13,602 nucleotides of DNA from Caulobacter sp. B11. GTDB lineage: Bacteria > Pseudomonadota > Alphaproteobacteria > Caulobacterales > Caulobacteraceae. The notes below the pieces were generated by a model. The model searched no databases. It saw only the letters and a list, made by a program, of their open reading frames with translations, and was not told the DNA's origin. The stretch lies in assembly GCF_002737765.1 (NCBI RefSeq), contig NZ_PEGG01000023.1, positions 1-13,602 of the forward strand, read 5' to 3'. This document shows, piece by piece, positions 7,896 to 13,602 of the stretch. The position numbers were made by a program, and so were the translations under genes. Positions within the stretch are counted from its first letter, which is position 1, and the number at the start of each line of letters is the position of its first letter.

Positions 7896-8569
7896 ATGCC
7901 GGCGGCGCTCGCCCTGACCCTCGATCGCCCGGCGCCCCGACGACGGCGCAAACGCGGGGGTCCGTGGATCCTGCTGGGCTCGCTGGCCGCGCATCTGCTG
8001 GTGTTGGCCGGACTGGTCAGCGGCGTTCGCGAGACCTCGCAACGGATAGACCCGCCGGCCCTGGACGTCGAACTGCAGCGCCCCGCGACGCCACAGGATC
8101 GGCTCACCCCGACCAAGCCGGCACAACACCCCGCCGCCGCGGTCGCCGCCCAGCCCCCGCAGATCACGGCCCCGGTGATCGCCTCCGCCCCGGCAGCGCC
8201 CGCCGCCCCGACCCAGGCGGTCGCGCCGCCCGGCTTCACGGCACGGGCGCTGACGCGCCGCCCGGCTTCACGGCACGGGCGCTGACCGGCGGCGGCGACG
8301 CCCTGCGCCAGGCGGCCCGCGCCGGCGTCGGCTGCCGCAACGCCGACCTGCTGGCCCTGACCAGGGCCGAGCGCGCGGTCTGTGATGAAAAGCTGGGCGA
8401 GAAGTACAAGCACGGCCCGGCGATGTACGCGGTGATCGATCCGGCCAAGAAGGCCGCCTTCGACGGGGCCTGCAAGCGCGACGATGACTGGTGCCTGTAC
8501 CGGACCGGCGAGGGCCCCTATCCGGGACTCTTCGCCTTGGGCCGAAAAAAGAAGAACGTCGATTGGTGA
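7896..8569 (+). pseudogene. TonB-like membrane-anchored protein, frameshifted by a 32-bp tandem duplication
   Basis: Two partial frames join into one protein of about 213 residues if one copy of a 32-bp repeat (8223-8254 and 8255-8286) is removed. The N-terminal part has a basic cytoplasmic tail (RPAPRRRRKRGG, 11-22) and one membrane helix (24-43) containing S29 and H33. That Ser-x3-His spacing matches the TonB/TolA transmembrane motif that engages ExbB-ExbD. An Ala/Pro-rich periplasmic spacer (about 50-115) follows. The C-terminal part has four cysteines (GCRNAD, AVCDEK, GACK, DWCLYR) and the stretch LLALTRAERAVCDEKLGEKY; it is not a recognisable TonB C-terminal domain. As written, translation from 7896 reaches the second repeat copy and stops at 8283-8285 after 129 residues. 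The start at 7896 is chosen because it sits just ahead of the basic tail; ATG 7833 is also possible. The product may be truncated, the gene switchable, or the duplication an assembly error. Confidence 0.72.
8223..8286 (+). repeat. Perfect 32-bp direct tandem duplication
   Basis: The unit beginning GCGCCGCCCGGCTTCACGGC occurs twice, head to tail and without mismatch (8223-8254, 8255-8286). Both copies can encode PPGFTARALT, but 32 is not a multiple of three, so the second copy is read out of frame. Removing one copy restores one continuous frame from the TonB-like anchor to the cysteine-bearing C-terminus. Zero mismatches point to a recent event. Confidence 0.97.
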
Positions 8570-8621
8570 GGATCGTGAAAAGGGCGTGGCGCGCGGCGAG
8601 CGCGAGGCTTAGCATCGCCTC

Positions 8622-8822
8622 ATGCGCACCTCCATGACCGGCGACGAACGGATCCTTCTGGATCGCTATATCGAGAGCGTCCTGCTGCGCTTCAGCGACG
8701 GCAAGTACAGTCTGGCCGAGGCCACCGCGGAACTGGCCATGGCCTTCACCCAAGTCGCCCAGGCCGAGCCTGACGCTCTGGGCCACATGCGGGGCATTGT
8801 TGAAGCGGGCGACGACGCCTGA
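8622..8822 (+). CDS. Small helical hypothetical protein (66 aa)
   Basis: A 66-residue acidic protein: MRTSMTGDERILLDRYIESV at the start, then a predicted amphipathic helix with KYSLAEATAELAMAFTQVAQ. No signal peptide, membrane segment or known motif is seen. The ATG at 8622 has only a weak GAGG upstream (8604-8607). The second ATG at 8634 would give a 62-residue form that begins just before GDER. It lies 52 bp after the TonB-like gene on the same strand and ends 13 bp before the downstream terminator hairpin, so it fits as the last gene of this short unit. Codon use and position favour a real gene, but no family is recognised. Confidence 0.58.
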   Translation: MRTSMTGDERILLDRYIESVLLRFSDGKYSLAEATAELAMAFTQVAQAEPDALGHMRGIVEAGDDA

Positions 8823-8835
8823 GCCATCCTCACTG

Positions 8836-8865
8836 AAAAAGGGCCCGCCTCGCGGCGGGACCCTT
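8836..8865 (-). terminator. Terminator hairpin between convergent genes
   Basis: Inverted repeat GGGCCCGCC (8841-8849) with GGCGGGACCC (8854-8863), loop TCGC and one bulged A. On the minus strand the hairpin is followed by TTTTT (AAAAA at 8836-8840 on the plus strand), so it best serves the receptor gene ending at 8888. On the plus strand only TT follows, giving a weaker stop for the small gene ending at 8822. Confidence 0.85.
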
Positions 8866-8887
8866 CATCAGATCGTGACGGCGGAGC

Positions 8888-10869
8888 TTACCAGCTCTTG
8901 GACACGGTCAAGTGGACGCGACGTTCGGCCTCGAGGCCGGCGGTCTGGCGCTGAGCCTCTTCGATCAGGTTCTGACCGCTGACCGCCACCGTGAAGCCCT
9001 GCTCGAACTGGCGGGCCACGCGCCCGCCGAGCGAAGCATAGCCGTCGATCGGCACCAGGGTCGAGGTGGTGCTGTAGCCGGCAAAGCCACCGACAAAGCG
9101 CACATAGCCGTCAGCCGACCATGCGTCGTTTTCCCAACCCAGGGCGACATTGCCGCGATAGGCCGGCGTCGTTTCCGCAAAGGCGGTGCCGCGACCCACG
9201 GCCGAATAGCCGGCCAGCGTCTGGTCTTCGACGTCGGTCCAGGTGTAGTCGGCGCTCCAGTGATAGCCGCCCTCGATCGTGCCCGAGGCAGCGAGCTCGA
9301 CGCCCGTCATCTCTGACTCGCCGATATTGCGATAGCTGATGATCGGCAGCGTGGTCGCGGTCGGGGCGATATCGAGCTGGGTCGACGAGAGCTGACCCTT
9401 CACGTCCTCGGTCTTCTGGACGAACACCGAAGCGCCGATCTTGGCGTTCAGGGCCGGCAGGGCGCGGTCATAGCCGAGCTCAAAATTGGTGACGATCGAA
9501 GGCTTCAGGGCCGGGTTGCCGCTGGCGCCGATGGTGAACGGGCCGACAGCCAGTTTCAGCTGCACGGCGCCGAGGTCGACCAGGGTCGGCCGAACGCCAG
9601 GTCGCTCGGACGATAGACCAGGCCCAGATTATAGCTGGTTTCCTTGATCGAGCGGTCCCAGAGGGCGTTGTTGGCCATCGGGAAGGCGACCGGGAAGACG
9701 CCGGTGCGCTCGAGATCCAGCTTGTCATAGCGGACGGCGGCCGTGGTCGACAGCTTGTCGCTGATCGCCCAGGTCCACATGCCCGAGACGGCGAGCACGT
9801 CATAGGCGATCTGGGCGCCGCCGATCGGCGCGGTATTGACCTCGTTGTGGCGATACTCGCCACCGACGCGGAAGGTGTGCTGGGCCCCCAGCTTGAACAG
9901 GTTCTGGGCGCTGACCACGGTGATTTCGTTGTCGAACTTGGCCAACTGACCGGCGACCATGTGCTTGGCTGCCAGCATGTTGCGATAGGCCGACAGTTCA
10001 AGCGTGCCGAACTTGGTTTCGGACGCCACGGCGGCCTTGACCGAGCTGGTCACATATTTGGTCGGCGAATAGGTGTTGTTGGACAGCATCTCGCTGATCT
10101 GGACGTTCGACCACGAGCCTTCGACGCGCAGTTCGGTCTTGTCGGTCAGCTGGGTAAGGGTGTCGAGATTGGCCGAAACCCGGGCCGGGTCGGTCAGCAG
10201 GTTGCTGACGACGCCGACGGTGTTCTTCCACTCGTCCATCTGAACGGCGCCGGCCGACAGGCGGGCCGAGAACTTGTCGCCCAGCTTGAAGGTCTTGACG
10301 GCCGAAATCTCTTCATGGCCGCCCATGCCCGCGCGAACGGTGACCGAGCCGACATTGTCGTACTTCGGGTTGAAGGTGATGATGTTGACCACGCCGCCGA
10401 CGGCGTTGAATCCGAACAGGGCGCTGTTGGGACCCTTGACCACCTCGATCTGGCGGATTTCTTCCAGCTGGACCGGCAGGGTCGCCCAGGCGGTATAGCC
10501 ATAGTGGTCAAGATAGACCTGACGGCCATTGATCAGGACCAGCAGGCGGGGCGACATCGACCGGTCATAGCCGCGCACGCTGATATCCGCGGCGGCGCCG
10601 CCGGCGTTGAGCACGTCCAGGCCCGAGACGCGGCTGAGCAGGGTCGGCAGGTCGGTGGCCCCCGAACGCTTGATGTCGGCGGCGGAGATGATTTCCATCG
10701 CGACCGGCGCTTCGGTCGAGCGCTGGGGGGAGCCGGTGGCGCTGGTGGTCACGGGCTCGTTGAACAGCTGCTCCATGGCGCCATAGTCGATCGACTGGGC
10801 CGAAGCGGTGGTGGCCGAAGCCAGGATGATCAGGCCGACCGAAGCGCCGGCGAAGAGAGTCGTTTTCAT
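8888..10869 (-). pseudogene. TonB-dependent outer-membrane receptor, frameshifted in the barrel
   Basis: Starts at ATG 10869 with a signal peptide (cleavage near ASA-Q, residue 24). A conserved leader MEQLFNEPVTTSATG follows, then a plug domain (about 45-150) with SVRGYDRSMSPRLLVLINGR and IEVVKGPNSALFGFNAVGGV. Beta-barrel strands follow, ending in VSKSW with the terminal aromatic typical of Bam substrates. The frame breaks near 9588-9598. The first frame reads YRPSDLAF and then nonsense to a stop at about 9556. A second frame carries PTLVDLGA and the rest of the barrel to TAA at 8888. By comparison with the paralogue at 12103-13602, about ten residues (RATYARGVQA-like) are missing and replaced by two bases, which fits a ~28-nt deletion. 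The intact protein would be about 665-670 residues. The gene follows the YfiR-like gene by 26 bp. The transported ligand is unknown. Confidence 0.85.
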
Positions 10870-10895
10870 GGGTTTGTCTCTTTAAATCGCTGGGG

Positions 10896-11426
10896 TCAGA
10901 CTTCGCGGATCATCATGCGGAAGGCGGCCTTGAAGACCGCGCCGACCGCGGCGGCCGCCGAGCGGCTGACCACGATTTCCACCTTGGGATCGGCCGAGAC
11001 GCTCATCACGCAAGCGCCGCTGGTGACGCAGGACATGTCCGAACCGATGGTGATGATCTTCTTGCCCTTGGCGGCGGCGCCGACCGGGCCGGCATTGACG
11101 CCGGTCGTCACATAGAGAGCGGCCACGCCAGAGACGCCGCCGACATCGCCGGCCTCGACCGCCTTGCCGACCAGGGTCAGGGCACCCGTGCTCATGCCGC
11201 CGCCGAGGGCGGCCATGACGGCGTTCTTTTCGGCCACCGAGGCCGGCTTGGATGGATCGAACACCACGCCCAGCGTGGCTTTTCCGGTCGGACCGTTCTC
11301 GAGGAAGGTCAGGGCGCGACCCGCGACCTGCAGGTCCTTGGCGGCGTCGGCATGGGCGGCGAGCGGCGCCGCGAACAGGGCCAGGGCGCAGATCGCGACG
11401 GCCCCTGACTTGGTCTTTTTCAGCAT
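10896..11426 (-). CDS. Exported small protein, YfiR/DUF4154-like
   Basis: A 176-residue protein with a clear signal peptide (KK at 3-4, hydrophobic 8-24, AHA-D cleavage after 26). The mature part starts AAKDLQVAGRALTFLENGPTG, has a GVVFDPSKP strand, a close cysteine pair C133 and C139 (SCVTSGACVMSV) and ends VEIVVSRSAAAAVGAVFKAA plus FRMMIREV. The C-terminal pattern (strand, Ala-rich helix, hydrophobic tail) and the placement directly before a receptor with an FNEPVTTS leader fit the YfiR/DUF4154 group of periplasmic proteins, which modulate membrane signalling partners. This is recognition by pattern, not a confirmed match. AGGGGA lies upstream of the ATG. It is the first gene of a two-gene unit with the receptor downstream. 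No signalling partner (GGDEF or histidine kinase) is visible in the window. Confidence 0.62.
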   Translation of the reverse strand: MLKKTKSGAVAICALALFAAPLAAHADAAKDLQVAGRALTFLENGPTGKATLGVVFDPSKPASVAEKNAVMAALGGGMSTGALTLVGKAVEAGDVGGVSGVAALYVTTGVNAGPVGAAAKGKKIITIGSDMSCVTSGACVMSVSADPKVEIVVSRSAAAAVGAVFKAAFRMMIREV

Positions 11427-11460
11427 TGCGGTTTATCCCCTGCCCGAGGCTTGTGCCGGG

Positions 11461-11487
11461 CTGTCTGATCGGGAAAAGCGCAGACAG
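11461..11487 (-). promoter_or_regulatory. Inverted repeat in the leader of the YfiR-like/receptor unit
   Basis: CTGTCTG (11461-11467) and CAGACAG (11481-11487) form a 7-bp perfect inverted repeat around a 13-base centre, 35 bp upstream of the YfiR-like start. It could be an operator for a dimeric regulator or a leader hairpin. Its position between the candidate promoter and the start codon supports a regulatory role, but no regulator is identified. Confidence 0.4.
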
Positions 11488-11504
11488 CAGTGAACAGAGC
11501 GTAA

Positions 11505-11765
11505 CCCATGTTCGCATAACGCTGATATTTTATCCGACAGTGGAACAATTTCACAAGTAGAGATAATGCTATTTAACAACTTTTACGATATGATAATTGT
11601 CTAAAGTCCTCACTATCCTTGGGTCATGTACAAATCTTGGAATAGATGGACTTATAATTGTACTATTTTGTCTCATAGATTTGGCCTTTTAAAGAAATCC
11701 CATTTTCTCTGAGAGTTTTCGAGAAGAATATCGGCTGAATAGATGCGTCATTTTGCGACCGAAAA
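11505..11765. other. AT-rich intergenic island with no gene
   Basis: About 260 bp of markedly AT-rich sequence (runs such as ATATTTTATCC, TGCTATTTAACAAC, TTATAATTGTACTATTTTG) in an otherwise strongly GC-rich window. No credible coding frame crosses it on either strand. It holds the candidate promoter of the YfiR-like gene at one end. The rest could be upstream regulatory DNA or the edge of imported sequence. No terminal inverted repeats or transposase traces are seen. Confidence 0.7.
11528..11556 (-). promoter_or_regulatory. Candidate sigma70-type promoter for the YfiR-like/receptor unit
   Basis: On the minus strand, TTGTGA (11556-11551) and ATAAAA (11533-11528) are separated by 17 bases inside an AT-rich stretch. 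This would give a leader of about 95 bases. Matches to consensus are partial and the stretch is AT-rich throughout, so other hexamer pairs can be drawn. Confidence 0.3.
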
Positions 11766-11814
11766 GGGTGAGTTCGGACATTTTGTCGCACCGAAGCGCC
11801 AGCCCTGAAAACCG

Positions 11815-12010
11815 TCCCTGGGCCCGTCGCGCCCCAGCCGGCGTGGGCGATGATCAGGTCGGGGGTGAACCCCTTGACCTTGAGGCGCACGGCGGCGCGG
11901 CCCGCCACCTGGCCGCGGTGAAGATCCGCCTCAACCCAGGTCGCGAGATGCAGGATCCCCGGCCCGCGTCCGCGCTCAAACTTCCAGCGCTCGACGACCG
12001 TGGGCGGACC
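11815..12010 (-). pseudogene. Remnant of a glycosyltransferase (GT4-like) N-terminal domain
   Basis: In the minus frame a stretch of about 65 residues reads VVERWKFERGRGPGILH, then an acidic segment, then HRGQVAGRAAVRLKVKGFTP followed by DLIIAHAGWG. The pattern of a GQ-x-AA-x-RL helix followed by GFTPD-(V/L)-I-(V/I)-AH-x-GWG is familiar from the N-terminal domain of certain family-4 glycosyltransferases (usually ...AHPGWGE-x-LFLKDV). Here homology stops right after GWGA: the expected FLKDV continuation is absent and the frame runs into unrelated AT-rich sequence. There is no proper start upstream, only an Arg/Pro-rich run next to a terminator. It looks like a broken leftover without function. 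Recognition is from memory of the motif. Confidence 0.5.
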
Positions 12011-12048
12011 CTGTCGAGGCCGGCGACGGCGCCTGACCGCCCTCAAAG

Positions 12049-12079
12049 AAAAAGGGCCCCGCCTTGCGGCGGGGCCCTT
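12049..12079 (-). terminator. Rho-independent terminator of the second receptor gene
   Basis: Perfect 10-bp stem GGGCCCCGCC (12054-12063) with GGCGGGGCCC (12068-12077), loop TTGC, and AAAAA at 12049-12053, which is a T5 tract on the minus strand. It lies about 25 bp beyond the receptor stop at 12103-12105. Confidence 0.92.
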
Positions 12080-12102
12080 CGCTCTGCGGTGCTAGTCTAG
12101 GC

Positions 12103-13602
12103 TTACCAGCTCTTGCTGACGCCCAGCATCACGCGACGCTCGGCTTCCAGACCGCTTTTTCCCTTGGCCTGCGACTGGCGTTCGGTCATCAGGTTCTGGC
12201 CGTTCAGCGACACTTCGGCGCCCGGCGCGAACGCATAGGCGACGCGAGCGGCGACGGTGGTGAAGCCCTTGACCGGTTCCAGCAGGTTGCCGTTGTAGGA
12301 GTTGAACTTGCTCACGAAGTGAGCGTAGCCGTCCAGGCTCCACTTGTCGTTCGCCCAGCCCGCGGCGAGGTTGCTGCGATACTTGGGCGAGGAGGCCTCG
12401 AAGTTCACCTTGCGCAGAATGATCGAGGACGCCGTCGTGAATGGCGCGTCCTCGACGTTCGTATAGGTCGTGTCAGCGTTCCAGTGGAAGCCGCCAGCCA
12501 GGCGGCCAGCTCGACGCCGTTCATCTCGGAGTCGGAGACGTTCTTGTAGGTGAAGGTGGTCCAGGTCGTCGCCGTCGGCGCGAAGTCGACCGCCCCGGTG
12601 CTGAACTGGCCCTTCACGCTTTCGGTCTTCTGGGTGAACAGTTTGATGCTGGCCTTGGCGTTCAGCGACGGCAGGGCGTGGTCAAAGGTCAGCTGGTAGT
12701 TGCTGACGATGGCCGGCTCCAGCAGCGGGTTGCCCGTGATCAGCACGCCGGTCGGCGCGGGCGTGGCCGGCGGGATCAGCAGGCCGCCCAGTTCCAGCAG
12801 GGTCGGAGCCTGAACGCCGCGGGCATAGGTGGCGCGTAGGGTGTCCCTGTCCGAAACCTTGTAGACCGCGCCGAGATTGACGCTGGTCTCGCTGATGTCA
12901 CGATCCCAGAGGCTGTTATTGGCCTGCGGCGTGCCAACGGGGAAGGTCCCAGTGCGCTTGAGGCTCAGCTTGTCGAGGCGGACCGCGGCGGTCACCGACA
13001 GCTTGGGGCTCGCGACCCAGTTCCACATCGCCGAGGGGGCCAGCACGGTGTAGCTGATCTTCCCGCCAGCATAGCCAGCGGTGTCCAGCTGGTTGTCGCG
13101 GTATTCCAGGCCGACGCGCACGGTGTGAGCCGCGCCGATCTTGAACAGGTCTTCCAGGCTGTAGACGGTGATGTCGTTCAGGTAGCGGCGGCCGGGCGTC
13201 AGACCGTCCAGGCCGTTGTGATAGGCTTGGGCCTGAATCAGCCCGACCTTGGTGTCCGCGTTCAGGGTGGCCTTGAGCGAGTCGGTCTTGATGCGGTGGA
13301 CGGCGTAGGCGAAGGTCGAGATCACCTGGGTGCTCGAGCCGTTCGACATCGATCCTTCGACCCGCAGGGTGGTCTTGTCGTTCAACTGGGCCACGGCGTC
13401 GATATTGGCGCGGGCCGTCGACGGATTGTGGGTCTGTGCGGCCAGGACGGCGCCGACGCCGGAGGTCGTGTTCTTCCACTCATCGGCGTGGTCGACGCCG
13501 CCCGAGATCCGGAACGACAGGCGTTCGCCCAGGCGGACGGTCTTGACGGCCGAAACGCTGGTGCTCGAGCCCGTGCCGGCCCGCAGTTCGATGACGTTGG
13601 TG
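12103..13602 (-). pseudogene. Second TonB-dependent receptor, frameshifted and 5'-partial at window edge
   Basis: A paralogue of the receptor at 8888-10869, collinear from its early barrel to the end. Shared landmarks are EWKNT, the QLNDKTTLRVEGSMSN segment, VRLDKLSLKRTGTFPVG, NNSLWDRDISETSVNLG, LRATYARGVQAPTLLELGG, SEMNGVELAA, GLEAERR and the terminal VSKSW. The frame is open from 13601 (TNVIELRAGTG) through 13394, so the GTG at 13394 is internal. It breaks near 12494-12508. One frame goes on as WLAASTGTL to a false stop at 12405. The other carries LAGGFHWNADTTYTNVEDAP and the rest of the barrel to TAA at 12103. Compared with the paralogue (GVELAASGTIEGGYHW), about ten bases are missing. The signal peptide and plug lie outside the window. 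The ligand is unknown. Confidence 0.82.

Noticed and set aside
8223..8290. Programmed ribosomal frameshifting as explanation for the split TonB-like gene
   Set aside because: No slippery heptamer is seen at the junction, and the exact 32-bp duplication explains the frame change fully.
9847..11115. 422-residue plus frame opposite receptor 1 and the YfiR-like gene
   Set aside because: Crosses two genes with signal peptides on the other strand; low-information composition typical of a shadow.
11593..11661. Direct repeat ATAATTGT (11593-11600, 11654-11661)
   Set aside because: Eight AT-rich bases twice in an AT-rich block is expected by chance; not enough to propose an operator.
11753..12100. 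115-residue plus frame in the gap between the receptor units
   Set aside because: Runs through the terminator hairpin and opposes the glycosyltransferase-like stretch; no plausible ribosome site or motif.
11427..12102. Insertion sequence or prophage attachment site in the AT-rich gap
   Set aside because: No transposase fragment, terminal inverted repeats, target duplication or tRNA was found.
1..13602. CRISPR array, tRNA or rRNA genes
   Set aside because: No regularly spaced repeats and no cloverleaf or conserved rRNA segments were seen on either strand.

Overview
The window reads as a high-GC alphaproteobacterial chromosome, most likely Caulobacter or a close relative. This rests on strong GC bias with long antisense shadow ORFs, the gene repertoire (MerR-controlled beta-oxidation operon, abundant TonB-dependent receptors) and a C/G-rich multi-hairpin intergenic element of the kind common in Caulobacterales. 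The species assignment is inference; no ribosomal RNA or marker gene is present.

Region 1 (1-7806, + strand) is a compact fatty-acid beta-oxidation operon. In order it holds the 3' part of a MerR-family regulator, a ~600-residue acyl-CoA dehydrogenase, a ~390-residue acyl-CoA dehydrogenase, a small exported four-cysteine protein, an OsmC/Ohr-family protein, a thiolase (FadA-like) and a fused enoyl-CoA hydratase/3-hydroxyacyl-CoA dehydrogenase (FadB-like). Junctions are tight: a 2-bp gap, then TAGTG and TAATG overlaps. A perfect hairpin with a T run closes the operon. Together the enzymes cover a full turn of beta-oxidation: FAD-dependent oxidation, hydration, NAD-dependent oxidation and thiolysis. 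All the enzymes are intact, with their catalytic residues visible. A folded intergenic repeat lies between the thiolase and fadB-like genes.

Region 2 (7807-8822, + strand) holds a TonB-like membrane-anchored protein whose frame is broken by a perfect 32-bp tandem duplication, followed by a small hypothetical gene. A terminator hairpin shared with the opposite strand follows.

Region 3 (8836-13602, - strand) is an outer-membrane transport region. A small exported protein (YfiR/DUF4154-like) is followed 26 bp downstream by a TonB-dependent receptor. Upstream lies a second, paralogous receptor running off the window edge. Both receptors carry a frameshift that fits a short deletion. Between the two units (11427-12102) lie an AT-rich promoter-like island and an apparent remnant of a glycosyltransferase gene.

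The main surprise is the contrast between the intact operon and the cluster of broken envelope genes: one tandem duplication, two inferred deletions and one gene remnant within about 4.3 kb. This may be real decay of a TonB-linked uptake module, a reversible switch in the case of the tandem repeat, or an assembly fault.
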